Of a stretch of 64,000 nucleotides of DNA, positions 50,353 through 60,500 are shown piece by piece; the first letter of the stretch is position 1, and the number at the start of each line of letters is the position of its first letter. The translations under genes and the position numbers were made by a program. Source of the DNA: Bacteroidales bacterium. Lineage in GTDB: Bacteria > Bacteroidota > Bacteroidia > Bacteroidales > WCHB1-69. The notes under the pieces were generated by a model. The model did not search any database and had not been told where the DNA came from. It worked only from the letters and a program-made list of their open reading frames with translations. The stretch is taken from assembly GCA_017961265.1 (NCBI GenBank), contig JAGCXN010000037.1:1-64000 (forward strand). Reading direction: 5' to 3'.

Positions 50353-50388
50353 AGAATCAGCAATCTACCTTCGTAAATTGCTGATTCT
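50353..50388. repeat. Perfect 12-bp inverted repeat inside attR region
   Basis: AGAATCAGCAAT (50353-50364) and ATTGCTGATTCT (50377-50388) are separated by 12 bp. It may be a protein-binding site (for an excisionase or host factor) or a hairpin between tRNA and integrase. Confidence 0.6.
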
Positions 50389-50406
50389 GATTGTCATAGA
50401 GACTTC

Positions 50407-50435
50407 TGCGGAGAGTGAGGGATTCGAACCCCCGG
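50407..50435. other. attR core, within the intact tRNA-Ser gene
   Basis: This is the 29-bp direct repeat identical to 4223-4251. It covers the 3' acceptor strand and T-arm of the tRNA-Ser gene, which therefore stays intact after integration. Confidence 0.93.
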
Positions 50436-50495
50436 AACCCCGAAGGGTTCAACAGATTTCGAGTCTGCCCCGATCGACCACTCTGGCAACTCTCC
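50409..50495 (-). tRNA. tRNA-Ser(CGA)
   Basis: This 87-nt tRNA is read on the minus strand. The acceptor stem GGAGAGT/ACTCTCC pairs fully, the anticodon arm GCAGA-CTCGAAA-TCTGT gives anticodon CGA, and the T-arm GGGGGTTCGAATCCCTC is standard. A long variable arm with AACCC/GGGTT paired around TTCGG marks the serine class. The discriminator is G and no CCA is encoded. Its 3' end is the phage attachment site. Confidence 0.95.
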
Positions 50496-50501
50496 GTGCG
50501 G

Positions 50502-50509
50502 CAAAAGTA
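50502..50509 (-). promoter_or_regulatory. -7 box of the tRNA-Ser gene
   Basis: On the minus strand the box reads TACTTTTG and ends 7 nt before the first tRNA base, consistent with direct transcription of the tRNA. The rest of 50510-50783 shows nothing coding. Confidence 0.65.
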
Positions 50510-50783
50510 CAAAAAAAATCGTTGCAGAAATCATGATTTTTTTTGTTGTTTATCAATTTGTTACGTGATTATTTGCCGCTGTTGGCAATCGTAAAATCGC
50601 AGCAAAAAAGAATTTGAGCCGCCGCCGCACTATTTCATATTAATTTCAGGCAAGTTTGCGATTGATGGATTTCCCTGTTGATAATGTGTATGATTGTATG
50701 GAGACAAGGTTGTAAAAGTGCGATATTTATCTCATTCGTTCCCAAATTAAGTTTTTTTAAAATTGCCCTCTACCCTTTTGTTG

Positions 50784-50791
50784 TACTTTTG
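50784..50791 (+). promoter_or_regulatory. -7 box of lpxD
   Basis: TACTTTTG fits TAnnTTTG and lies 16 bp before the lpxD ATG. Confidence 0.65.
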
Positions 50792-50807
50792 CCAAAAGTT
50801 TTCAACT

Positions 50808-51830
50808 ATGGAGTTTAAAGTTGCTCAAATTGCACAACTTCTTAATGCTGAGGTTGTTGGAAATCAAGATGCAGTAATCACTACGGTATGTAAAATCGAG
50901 GAGGGCGTAGAAGGCGGCCTCACTTTCCTCGCCAATCCGAAATACACCCATTATATTTATGAGACAAAAGCCACCGCAGCCATCATCGCTGCTGACTTTG
51001 TGGCTGAAAAGTCCGTCCCGTGCACTCTCATCAAGGTGAAAGACCCTTATTTCGCTTTCGCCCAGCTGCTTGACTTTTACAGCAAGATGAAGCCGGTGAA
51101 GAAGGGCGTCTCCCCGCACGCCTGCATCGCCGAGACGGCCAAAATCGGCAAGGATGTCTATATCGGCGAATTCGTTAGCATTGGCGAGAATGTGGTGGTG
51201 GGCGACAATACGCAGCTGTTCCCGCATGTCTGCCTCGGTGACAATGTAAAGGTGGGCAGCCGCACCATCCTCAACAGCGGGGTGAAGGTGTATGCCGACT
51301 GTGTCATTGGTGACGACTGCATCCTGCACGCGGGCGCAGTCATCGGTGCTGACGGTTTCGGCTTCGCGCCGAAGGACGGCATCTTCGTCAAAATCCCGCA
51401 AATCGGCAACGTGGTGATTGGAGATAACGTCGAGATCGGTGCCAACACCTGCATCGACCGTGCCACAATGGGCTCGACGCGCATCGGCAATAATGTGAAA
51501 CTTGACAATCTTATCCAAGTGGCTCACAATGTGGAAATTGGAGAAGGGAGTGCCTTCGCCGCACAGGTCGGCATTGCCGGCTCAGCCAAGATAGGCAAAC
51601 ATTGCATTATGGGCGGTAAAGCCGGTGTGGTCGGCCATATCACCGTGGGCGACGGCACCATGGTGGGACCGCAGTCGTCGGTGACCCATACGCTCGCTCC
51701 GGGCCAGGTGGTCCTTGGAGCCCCCGCAATCCCGGCCAACGAGGAGAAGCGCCTCATCATTTATCGGAAAAAACTTCCCGAACTTTACCAACGTGTTTCT
51801 GAACTTGAAAAAAAACTGAAAAATGAGTAA
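50808..51830 (+). CDS. lpxD: UDP-3-O-acylglucosamine N-acyltransferase
   Basis: This 340-residue enzyme transfers a hydroxyacyl chain from ACP to the 2-amino group in lipid A synthesis, forming a trimer in the cytoplasm. The start [12 protein letters not shown] is preceded by a -7 box, so the in-frame ATG at 50763 is rejected. An N-terminal uridine-binding domain is followed by left-handed beta-helix hexapeptide repeats (about residues 100-310, such as [22 protein letters not shown]). The likely catalytic His is in [15 protein letters not shown], and a C-terminal helix ends [16 protein letters not shown]. It overlaps lpxC by 8 bp. Confidence 0.95.
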   Translation: MEFKVAQIAQLLNAEVVGNQDAVITTVCKIEEGVEGGLTFLANPKYTHYIYETKATAAIIAADFVAEKSVPCTLIKVKDPYFAFAQLLDFYSKMKPVKKGVSPHACIAETAKIGKDVYIGEFVSIGENVVVGDNTQLFPHVCLGDNVKVGSRTILNSGVKVYADCVIGDDCILHAGAVIGADGFGFAPKDGIFVKIPQIGNVVIGDNVEIGANTCIDRATMGSTRIGNNVKLDNLIQVAHNVEIGEGSAFAAQVGIAGSAKIGKHCIMGGKAGVVGHITVGDGTMVGPQSSVTHTLAPGQVVLGAPAIPANEEKRLIIYRKKLPELYQRVSELEKKLKNE

Positions 51831-52731
51831 ACAACACACTCTCTCCGGCAGTGCTTCACTGTCTGGCAGAGGTTTGCATACAGGAAAACAAGTAACGGTA
51901 ACCTTCCAGCCTGCGCCGCAGTACCACGGCGTGCTGTTCCGTCGTATAGACTTGCCGGGCAAGCCGATTGTCCGCGCCTGCGGCAAGAATGTCTTCGACA
52001 CGTCCCGTGGCACCTCCATCCGCGATGGAGAAGCGGAGGTGCGCACTATCGAGCACCTGATGGCCGCCCTCGCCGGCCTCGAAATCGACAACGTGATGGT
52101 CGATATCGACGCGGAGGAGACCCCGATCCTTGACGGCAGCTCGCGTCTGTACGTGGAGGCGCTCCAGCAAATTGAAAAGGTAGAGCAGACGGCCGAACGG
52201 GAGTACTTCACCGTCAACGAGACCGTCGAATTTTCCGTTCCCGAAAAGGGTATCCAGATCCGTATCGAGCCGGCCAACGACTTCCAGATGGTGGTGGATG
52301 TGGACTATGGTACGGAAATTCTCGCCAAGCAGACGGCGGATCTGAAGAACATCCGCGACTTCGTCCCTGAGGTCTATAGTTGCCGCACATTCGTCTTCCT
52401 GCATGAGTTGCAGTTCCTCATCCAGAACAACCTCGTCCGCGGCGGTGATTTGGACAACGCCATCGTCTTTGTGGCGCAGATGCCCTCACCCGAAGTGCTG
52501 GCGCAGTTGGGCGAGTTCTTCCACAAGAGCGACCTGAAGGTGACGGAAAACGGCATCCTGAACAATATCGACCTGCGCTTCCCGAACGAGCCGGCGCGCC
52601 ACAAGCTGCTCGACCTCGTCGGCGACCTCTACCTGCTGGGCAAGCCCATCAAAGGGCACATCTTCGCTACCCGTCCCGGCCACTTCGCCAACACCGAGCT
52701 GGTGAAGAAGCTGGTGGCGAACAGGGGGTAG
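51823..52731 (+). CDS. lpxC: UDP-3-O-acyl-GlcNAc deacetylase, not fused to FabZ
   Basis: This 302-residue zinc amidase catalyses the committed step of lipid A synthesis. The zinc ligands are visible: H78 in [10 protein letters not shown]260 and D264 in [12 protein letters not shown]; the general acid/base H287 is in RPGHFAN. In many Bacteroidetes LpxC continues into a FabZ dehydratase domain (about 460 residues in total). Here translation stops soon after the LpxC domain (ANRG), and no FabZ-like frame follows. It overlaps lpxD, so the two are translationally coupled. Confidence 0.93.
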   Translation: MSKQHTLSGSASLSGRGLHTGKQVTVTFQPAPQYHGVLFRRIDLPGKPIVRACGKNVFDTSRGTSIRDGEAEVRTIEHLMAALAGLEIDNVMVDIDAEETPILDGSSRLYVEALQQIEKVEQTAEREYFTVNETVEFSVPEKGIQIRIEPANDFQMVVDVDYGTEILAKQTADLKNIRDFVPEVYSCRTFVFLHELQFLIQNNLVRGGDLDNAIVFVAQMPSPEVLAQLGEFFHKSDLKVTENGILNNIDLRFPNEPARHKLLDLVGDLYLLGKPIKGHIFATRPGHFANTELVKKLVANRG

Positions 52732-52996
52732 TTTTCAGGGAACAGGGGTCAGGGAACAGGGTACAGTGAATAGGGTATAGTTATTCATTGAGCAGCCCCA
52801 AAGGGGCAAGAGAATATAGCCCCGTGCGTGAGCGCGGGGTATAGTAGAGACGCGGTGTACCGCGTCTCAAAAGGGTGCAAGTTATCGGTTCAGTTCATCT
52901 TGTCACATTGATTCATGTAAATAATTTAATTTTTTCATAAACCATATTGTTATTTTATAATTTAATTATATCTTTGCCGCCGAAAAATTTTCGGTT
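52732..52996. other. Intergenic region with degenerate AGGGAACAGGG repeats and palindrome
   Basis: After the lpxC stop come degenerate tandem words (CAGGGAACAGGGGTCAGGG, CAGGGTACAGTG, TAGGGTATAG). A perfect palindrome GAGACGCGGT-gt-ACCGCGTCTC follows at 52847-52868, followed by A residues on one side; it could terminate lpxC or be a small dispersed repeat. At the right end TATCTTTG (52969-52976) is the -7 box of the next gene. No gene is seen. Confidence 0.6.
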
Positions 52997-53944
52997 ATGC
53001 GCTATGATAATTTCTATGTCCGTTTTGATTGGGCGGCGAAGCAACTGCTCCGTGAAAAGTCAAACTTTGTTATTCTGGAGGGGCTCCTCACCGTGCTCCT
53101 TAACCGGAAAGTAACAATTGTGGATATTCTTGAAAGCGAGAGCAACCAGAAGGAAAAGAACGACAAGTACAACCGCGTGGACGTGATGGCGAAGGACAAA
53201 AGCGGCGAACTGTTCATCGTGGAAATACAACAGCAACGGCAGTACGACTACTATGAACGGATGCTGTACGGTGTTTCCAAAACCATCACGGAGTATATGG
53301 AACTTGGTGACAACTACCAGAAAGTCAAGAAGATTTATTCCATCAACATCCTATATTTCAACCTCGGCAAGGGAGACGACTTCCTCTATCACGGTACCAC
53401 TGTCTTCCGGGGCATCAACACCAACGACATCCTGCAGATGACGGAACGGGAAAGTAACAACATCCATTATGACGTCCCGAGCGACATTTTCCCGGAATAC
53501 TACCTCATCCGTGTCAATCAGTTCAACAAGGAGGCGACGAACTTCTTGGAGGAGTGGATCGCCTATTTCAAGGACGGCATCATTCGGGAGGACACGAAAG
53601 CGCCCGGCTTGAAGCAGGCACTGAAGAAGCTGAACTTCTATAACTTGACTCCACAGGAACGGCGGGAGTACGAATATACGATGGACTGCATCGTCTCCAA
53701 CGAGTCGATGATGGATGCCAAGTATATTGACGGGCGCGAGGACGGCCGCGAAGAGGGGCTGACCATCGGACGGATACAGGGATGGGAGAACGGTTGGAGC
53801 GAGGGGTGGATGCAAGGTGAGGAGAGTGGAAAAAGGAAAGGTGTTATTGAGATGGCGGCAAAAATGAAAAATACCGGCATCCCAATCCAGACCATCGCTG
53901 ATGTCACAGGGCTTACGGCAGAAGAACTCGCAGAAATACGCTGA
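52997..53944 (+). CDS. Rpn/PDDEXK_2-family nuclease
   Basis: This 315-residue protein is a second Rpn-type PD-(D/E)XK member, distinct from 1607. The core shows NRVDVMAKDKSGELFIVEIQQQRQYDY (Asp ... Glu-x-Gln, about residues 55-80) and the conserved RMLYGVSKTITEYMELGDNY helix. YSINILYFNLG and a C-terminal charged GREDGREEGLTIG repeat followed by a short ADVTGLTAEELAEI helix complete it. Family members can cut DNA; their biological role here is unknown. It has its own promoter. Confidence 0.88.
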   Translation: MRYDNFYVRFDWAAKQLLREKSNFVILEGLLTVLLNRKVTIVDILESESNQKEKNDKYNRVDVMAKDKSGELFIVEIQQQRQYDYYERMLYGVSKTITEYMELGDNYQKVKKIYSINILYFNLGKGDDFLYHGTTVFRGINTNDILQMTERESNNIHYDVPSDIFPEYYLIRVNQFNKEATNFLEEWIAYFKDGIIREDTKAPGLKQALKKLNFYNLTPQERREYEYTMDCIVSNESMMDAKYIDGREDGREEGLTIGRIQGWENGWSEGWMQGEESGKRKGVIEMAAKMKNTGIPIQTIADVTGLTAEELAEIR

Positions 53945-53979
53945 AAAAGGTCTGCGGTAGTCTGCGCTGTCTGCGGGAC

Positions 53980-55299
53980 TTATGACAAGGTGCCGATAAG
54001 CGTCGCCGCCGTACAAGAGGTGATGCGCACATTGACGTAATCACCTTTTTTGTGATTCCCTTTCGGAAAAACCACCACCTTGTTTTGGGAGTTGCGGCCA
54101 AAAAGCTGCTCCTCGGAGCGTTTGGAAGCACCTTCCACCAATACCTTGAAAGTTTTGCCCACATCACGCTGGTTGTGTTCGAGCGATAGTTGCTGCTGCA
54201 AAGCGATAATCTCTTCCAAACGTTTGGTTTTCAGCTCATCGGGAACATCGTCAGCGAAGTGCGTGGCGGCGTAGGTGTTGTCGCGCACAGAATAGCGGAA
54301 CATATAGGCGTAGGCGTAGCCCACCTCGCGCATCAGCGAAAGGGTGGCCTGATGTTCCTCCTCTGTCTCGCCGCAGAAGCCGGCGATGATGTCGGTGGCG
54401 ATGGCGCAGTCGGGGATGACCCGCTTGATGGTGGCGATACGTTCCAGATACTGCTCACGGGTATAGACGCGGTTCATGCGCTGGAGTATGGAGGTGCTGC
54501 CGGCCTGCACGGGCAGGTGGATGTACTTGCAGATGTTGGGATATTTGGCGATGGTATGGATCAGCTCGTCAGAGATGTCCTTGGGGTGGGAGGTAGCGAA
54601 GCGCACACGCAGCTGTGGCGAGAGTTGCGCCACCCGCTCCATCAGCTGGGCGAAGGTGGTGACAGTGCCGTCCTCCTCTTCGTAGCGGTACGAGTTGACG
54701 TTCTGGCCGAGCAGCGTCACTTCCTTGTAGCCGTCGGCGAGCAGCTGCTGCGCCTCCGTGAGGATGGTATGGGGCGAGCGGCTCCGTTCGCGACCACGGG
54801 TGAACGGCACCACACAGTAGGAGCAGAAATTGTCACAGCCGCGCATGATGGAGATGAAGCCGGAAACGCCGTTGGCCGCATAACGGACGGGCATAATATC
54901 GTCGTATGTTTCTGTTCTGGAGAGGATGACGTCGTAAGCCTTTTCGCCTGCGGCCACCTCCTCAATCAGACGGGGCAGCGAGCGGTAGGCATCGGGGCCA
55001 GCCACGAGGTCGAGGGTGGGCTCCTCTTCCAGAATCTGCTGCTTCAGCCGTTCGGCCATACAGCCCAAAAGACCGACCATCATTCCGGGGCGGCGCTTCT
55101 TGATTGCGGCCAGCTCCTGCAGACGGTGGCGGATACGTTGTTCGGCATTGTCGCGCACCGAACAGGTGTTGATGAGGATCAGGTCCGCTGACTGCTCATC
55201 ATCTGTGATTTCATATTCAGGGGAAAGGATGGATGCAACAACTTCACTGTCAGCTACATTCATCTGACATCCGTAGGTTTCAATAAAAAGTTTCTTCAT
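53980..55299 (-). CDS. miaB: tRNA-2-methylthio-N6-dimethylallyladenosine synthase
   Basis: This 439-residue radical-SAM enzyme adds the 2-methylthio group at A37 of tRNAs reading UNN codons. An N-terminal MTTase domain with [22 protein letters not shown] and [10 protein letters not shown] supplies three Cys for one cluster. The radical SAM motif is [16 protein letters not shown]-terminal TRAM-like domain closes it ([15 protein letters not shown], then [18 protein letters not shown]). The start is [10 protein letters not shown] at 55299; the 33 additional residues of the open frame run back through the promoter. It is divergent from the C10 peptidase gene. Confidence 0.95.
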   Translation of the reverse strand: MKKLFIETYGCQMNVADSEVVASILSPEYEITDDEQSADLILINTCSVRDNAEQRIRHRLQELAAIKKRRPGMMVGLLGCMAERLKQQILEEEPTLDLVAGPDAYRSLPRLIEEVAAGEKAYDVILSRTETYDDIMPVRYAANGVSGFISIMRGCDNFCSYCVVPFTRGRERSRSPHTILTEAQQLLADGYKEVTLLGQNVNSYRYEEEDGTVTTFAQLMERVAQLSPQLRVRFATSHPKDISDELIHTIAKYPNICKYIHLPVQAGSTSILQRMNRVYTREQYLERIATIKRVIPDCAIATDIIAGFCGETEEEHQATLSLMREVGYAYAYMFRYSVRDNTYAATHFADDVPDELKTKRLEEIIALQQQLSLEHNQRDVGKTFKVLVEGASKRSEEQLFGRNSQNKVVVFPKGNHKKGDYVNVRITSCTAATLIGTLS

Positions 55300-55316
55300 A
55301 ATCAGAAATTGGGGTG

Positions 55317-55374
55317 CAAAAGTACGGATTTCTTTTTTAAGGGATGAAATATTATAATTATTGTTGTAAATTTG
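55317..55374. promoter_or_regulatory. Divergent promoters between miaB and the C10 peptidase gene
   Basis: On the minus strand TACTTTTG (55317-55324) is the -7 box for miaB, and on the plus strand TAAATTTG (55367-55374) is that for the gene at 55414. They share a 115-bp intergenic region. Confidence 0.6.
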
Positions 55375-55413
55375 CCGCCTTCTTTTGAAAATCATCAATT
55401 TATCAAAATTAAT

Positions 55414-57519
55414 ATGAAAAAACTACTCCTTTTTATCACCTTGTGTGTGTGTTATGCTGCATTTGCGGCACCTGTCACAAAGGATGAAGCTGCGGTCGTG
55501 TGCCGTCATTTTCTCGCCCAAAAAATGGCTAATGGTCAAACAGACCAGACGGATTTCCATTATTTTAAAACCGAATATTGGGACAATATGCCGGTCTATC
55601 ATGTCTTCCGTATGGATGGGACGGGTTTTGTGACGATTTCTGCCTCTGATCATTTTGAACCCATCATTGGCTATTCCTTTGAAAGCGACTACCTTCCAAA
55701 TCCTGCTTCCACCTTCATTATGGAAGCATACTCCCGTTGGATTGTGGAGTGTGAGAAAGAGAATGTCTCTTATAAAGGTGTGAAAGAAAAGTGGGATGCC
55801 TATTTGTCGGAGGATTTCGTGCCGGAGCCTACTCGTGCCGCCGTTGTGGGGCCCTTGGTTACCACCAAATGGAATCAGGATACCTATTTCAACACACTTT
55901 GTCCGTGGGATTTGCGCGGTCCCGATCAGCATGTCTATACGGGTTGTGTGGCCACGGCCATATCGCAGATCATGAACTACCATGGACATCCACGTACTGG
56001 ACTCCTGGGAAGTTCATACATCCCGGCTCCCTATGGGCGTATTACAATCTATTTCCGTGATTATACATACAACTATGGTGCCAATCCGAATGTGCCGACG
56101 GGCTACTCTAACGAGATGGCAAAGTTGATATTCCACTGTGGTGTGGCTGTCCAGATGGGTTATACACCTACGGGTTCGGGTGCACATAGTGTCAGTGCGA
56201 TGGATGCACTCAAGCGCCATTTCAAATACGATAGCGCATGGCTGTGTTCCCGCGCCCTTTTTGATGAGATTGAGGAATGGCGTAATGCGCTCAAAATAGA
56301 CCTGAACCAACTGCGTCCGTTGTATTATTCCGCCAATGACGGTCAGGGCGGTCATGCCTTCATCCTTGATGGGTATGACGAAGACGATAAATTCCATATT
56401 AACTGGGGATGGGGCGGCGGTTATGATGGCTACTTTGTGGTAGTTGATAACTATTTGGAGGACAATGAGGAGAATTCTGGACACACGATGGGCTATATTC
56501 TGGATTCCGATTGCGGACGTTTAGTTTATCCTATCACCGATGCCCCTGGTGTCTGTATGGGACATCAGCGTAACACGTCTTCTTCTGGCACCATTCGTTC
56601 CGGAGAGCCGACCAAGCTATACGCCGCTGACGCCGACTGCTCATGGATGCTTGCCGCTCCCGAAGTCTCCCGTTACATTCTGACATTCGACCGCCTCGAA
56701 ACAGAAGAGGGGGTCGATATTGTCACCATTTATAATGGTCCGACTGTAGAATCTGGCGTGGCTGGCACCTACAGTGGCACCACTCGTCCCACCGGTGAAA
56801 TTTCTATCAACGCTGACAGTGTGTTGGTAACGTTCACTTCCAACAGTGAGATCCAGATGCACGGGTTCCAAATCAGCTACAGGACTGAGGGCGCTGATCA
56901 GTACTGTGCCGCTTCAGGGAGCATTACAAGCGCAGGTATTACCACAATCACCGATGGCAGCGAAGATGCCAATTACCGCAACAACACCGTCTGCACGTGG
57001 AATATCTATCCTTCCGGAATGCACCACTGTTATTTCAGTTTCCCGATGTTGCGCTTTGGCGAGGGCGACTTTGTTGAAATTTATAATGCTACCACGACTC
57101 CCAATACGTTGCTCTATCGTTACGATAACCGCAACTATCCCGATCAGGATGTCCTTAATCTTGCTTACAGCAAGTTGAAAGTCCGTTTTGTGGCTGACAA
57201 CTGGGATGTGAACGACGGTTTTGTAATGACCATCCAGGCTGTGACGGCCGTGAACGACTATTCAGGTGTTACCGAATTGTCTGTCTTCCCGAATCCCGCC
57301 AGCGACCGTCTGAATGTCAGTTTTATGACAGAGGATGCTTCTCCTATTGACTGCAAGATTTTGGATATGACTGGTAAGATGTTGTATAACAAACATATCG
57401 AAACTGATGGCGGCTTGGTGGAAGAATCTTTTAATGTTTCAGATTTTGCTAAAGGCATCTATCTCCTCCGTATTGAAACCCCCAAAGGTACTACGATAGA
57501 AAAGTTTGTGAAAGAGTAG
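55414..57519 (+). CDS. Secreted C10 cysteine peptidase with CUB domains and T9SS sorting signal
   Basis: This 701-residue protein has a signal peptide ([19 protein letters not shown]). A streptopain-like propeptide region is followed by a C10 catalytic domain: Cys178 in [16 protein letters not shown], His314 in [13 protein letters not shown] and FHINWGWGG. Two CUB-like domains follow (about residues 400-500 and 505-600; [19 protein letters not shown]). The C-terminus ([17 protein letters not shown] ... [20 protein letters not shown]) is a T9SS type A signal. It is likely an extracellular protease or nutrient-acquisition factor. The gene confirms that the host has a T9SS. Confidence 0.93.
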   Translation: MKKLLLFITLCVCYAAFAAPVTKDEAAVVCRHFLAQKMANGQTDQTDFHYFKTEYWDNMPVYHVFRMDGTGFVTISASDHFEPIIGYSFESDYLPNPASTFIMEAYSRWIVECEKENVSYKGVKEKWDAYLSEDFVPEPTRAAVVGPLVTTKWNQDTYFNTLCPWDLRGPDQHVYTGCVATAISQIMNYHGHPRTGLLGSSYIPAPYGRITIYFRDYTYNYGANPNVPTGYSNEMAKLIFHCGVAVQMGYTPTGSGAHSVSAMDALKRHFKYDSAWLCSRALFDEIEEWRNALKIDLNQLRPLYYSANDGQGGHAFILDGYDEDDKFHINWGWGGGYDGYFVVVDNYLEDNEENSGHTMGYILDSDCGRLVYPITDAPGVCMGHQRNTSSSGTIRSGEPTKLYAADADCSWMLAAPEVSRYILTFDRLETEEGVDIVTIYNGPTVESGVAGTYSGTTRPTGEISINADSVLVTFTSNSEIQMHGFQISYRTEGADQYCAASGSITSAGITTITDGSEDANYRNNTVCTWNIYPSGMHHCYFSFPMLRFGEGDFVEIYNATTTPNTLLYRYDNRNYPDQDVLNLAYSKLKVRFVADNWDVNDGFVMTIQAVTAVNDYSGVTELSVFPNPASDRLNVSFMTEDASPIDCKILDMTGKMLYNKHIETDGGLVEESFNVSDFAKGIYLLRIETPKGTTIEKFVKE

Positions 57520-57559
57520 CGGGTCGCTCCATGTGCCTTTGCCATTAAAAAACGAAGCA

Positions 57560-60500
57560 ATGGCATTGAAAAATTCGGTCTTACGAATAGGTAAATCTGT
57601 CATGTTGCTGATGGCGGCAGTGTTTGTTTTGCCCTCGCTGTATGCCCATCATCGCGATTCTTTGACGGCGGAGGGGGTGGAGTTTGTGAGGAATGACCGT
57701 CAATGGGACGAACGTGTCCTGTTTAAGGCCTCTTTGCACGGTGGTGCCCTATTCGCAGAACAGGATGGTTTTACCTTTGTGCTTCTTCACCCGCAGCAGT
57801 TGAAGGAGTTCTATGCCGCTAAGTTTGACCCCTCCTCCGCACGCAGCAACGGAATTATCGATGCCGCAGCTTACAAGCTGGTTTTTGATGGCGCTAATCC
57901 GGCGGTGTCTGTTTCAGGCCATGAGGAGATACAAGGATACAATAATTATTATATAGGAAACGATGCTTCCCGTTGGAGTACCCGCGTGCCAAAATATCGG
58001 GAAGTCTTTTATGAGAATTTGTACGAGGGTATTGACTTGTCACTCACACAGTCGGCCTCTCATCTGAAGTACGAATTTACTGTTGCACCTGGCGCTTCGC
58101 CGTCACAGATATGCATGAACTATGAGGGTATTGAGAATCTGGTCGTTTCCAAAGGGAACCTTATCGTCAGTACCTCCGTGATGCAGGTGATGGAACTACA
58201 GCCTTATGCTTATCAGGAAGATGAAAACGGATTGCGTGAAACGGTGCCTTGCCGCTATAAAGTGAATCGCCGGCGACTCACCTTTGAGGTGGGCAGCTAC
58301 GACCCCACTCGTCCGTTAGTGATTGACCCTGTGCTGATTTTCGCCTCCTATTCCGGCTCTACCGCCGATAACTGGGGCTATACCGCCACTTACGACAAGG
58401 AGGGAAACCTATACTCGGGTGGAAATGTTTTCAGCGTAGGATACCCTGTAACCACAGGCACTTTTCAGGTGGATTTTGCGGGGGGAAGCACCGACATCGC
58501 CATTTCCAAGTTCGATGCGGGCGGCTCCTTTCTCCACTTTTCCACCTATCTGGGCGGTTCTGGTACGGAGGTGCCGCACAGCCTTGTGGTCAATGATAAC
58601 AACGAACTTTACGTTCTGGGCACCTCCTCCTCTTCTGATTTCCCTGTAACTGCCGACGCTTTCGACACGTCTTTCAATGGAGGTGAGGCATACGTGCTCA
58701 CTACCACCGTGCGCTTCACCGACGGTTCCGATATCGTCCTCGCCAAATTCAATGACATAGGGACACAGCTCTTGGGGGCTACCTATGTGGGAGGAAGTGG
58801 CAATGATGGCTTGAATACGGTCTCCTCCCTTCGTAAAAATTACGCTGATGAGGCGCGTGGCGAAATTATCATTGACGGACATAGCAACGTCTATGTGGCC
58901 TCCAGTACGCAATCGTGGGACTTCCCAGTTACCGACGGCGCATTCGACACTGCCTTCTGCGGCGGAAATCAGGACGCCTGCATCATCAAGTTCAACCACA
59001 ATCTCACCAATATGATCTGGTGCTCCTATTTGGGTGGAATGGGTGATGACGCGGCTTACAGCATCGTTCTCTCCGAGGACAATAGCTTATATGTGTGTGG
59101 GGGAACTACTTCCTCCGACCTGCCGACGACCTTAAGCGTGGTACAACCTGTTTATGGCGGAGGTGATAACGACGGCTATATTGCCCATATCGACCCGAAC
59201 GGTACGCAGATACAGCAGCTTACCTACTTGGGGAAGGACGGCTATGACCAGGCCTATCTTGTAAAAAACGACAAACAAGGGAATCCCCATATTTTCGGGC
59301 AGACATACGCTTCTGGAACCGTGTGGGTGACCAACGCCGACTGGTATATTCCAAACGGCGGACAGTTCCTGACCAAATTGACACCTGAGTTGGATTCTGT
59401 TATTTGGTCCACTGCCTTCGGTACAGGTTCTATCGGTTTGGACATATCTCCCACCGCCCTTCTGGTGGACTTGTGTAATAATATATATATGTCAGGATGG
59501 GGAAGTCCCTCCATCAATGGGGGACAGGGTGGTACGTCGGGGCTGCCGATTACTGCCGATGCTTTTCAGACCACTACCGATAACAATGATTACTACTTTC
59601 TTTGTATCAGCGATGATGCCTCGCAGCTAGTGTATGCCACTTATTTCGGAAGCCCTCATGCCCGTGAACATGTGGACGGTGGTACGAGCCGCTTCGATAA
59701 CCACGGTAGGATTTATCAGGCTGTTTGTGCCGGCTGCGGGAATTATGACGACTTTCCCACCACCGAAGGAGCATGGTCGCAGACCAACAACAGTACTAAT
59801 TGTAACATCGGTGTCATCAAGTTCGATTTCAACCTGCCTGCCGTCGTTGCCGATTTCAATATTCCGAATACGGTGTGCGCTCCTATCATGCTGGAATTTC
59901 ACAATAATTCTCAGCGAATCAGCGACTCCACCGCTTTCTTCTGGGATTTTGGAGACGGCACCACCTCTACGGAAGAGCAGCCGTTCCATACCTATGCTCA
60001 ATCGGGGACTTATCTTATCACATTAGTGGCGCAGGATGCAGGGAGCTGTAACTTTGCCGATACTGCCTATCGGGAGCTGGTCGTGCTTTCCAACTCCAAC
60101 AATGTGCTGGGTGATGTGGGAATATGCCTCGGTGATTTTATCCAAATAGGCATTCCACCGTCAGGCAGTTCCATGATTACCTATGAGTGGCAGCCGCAAG
60201 AAGGTTTGAGCAACCCCTCGATCTCTAACCCTATTGCCGCACCGGAAGTATCCACCACCTATTATCTGTTTGTATCCGATGGAGTTTGCATTGATACGAT
60301 AACACAATTTGTTGAGGTTGAAAATCTTCAAGTGGATGCAGGCTTTGACAGAGTGGTCTGTGCTGGAAATTCTATCGTACTGTCCCCCGTCATATCGGGC
60401 GGTGCGGAACATTATTATTGGTCATTATCGCCCGATTTTTCTTCCTATATCAATACGGATTTTACTAATCCGCAAGTGGAGGTGTGGCCCACGAGTGCTA

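Larger units (their letters stand above)
4223..50435. mobile_element. Complete-looking siphovirus prophage integrated at tRNA-Ser(CGA)
   Basis: The element is bounded by an exact 29-bp direct repeat (4223-4251 and 50407-50435) made of the 3' end of the tRNA-Ser gene. It carries a tyrosine integrase next to the intact tRNA, a lysis-like cassette, primase-helicase, prohead protease, capsid, small and large terminase, portal, tail completion genes, tape measure and tail tip. One copy of the core plus the interior gives about 46.18 kb. All genes except the integrase read left to right. No disrupted structural gene is evident, so it may be inducible. I found no clear CI-type repressor or excisionase. 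Confidence 0.93.

Noticed and set aside
4223..50435. Integrative conjugative element
   Set aside because: No relaxase, coupling ATPase or mating-pair genes; capsid, portal, terminase and tape measure are present instead. The RadC/ArdC genes alone do not make it conjugative.
54190..55191. Plus-strand open frame of 333 codons opposite miaB
   Set aside because: miaB is unambiguous on the minus strand; the antisense product has no recognisable fold.
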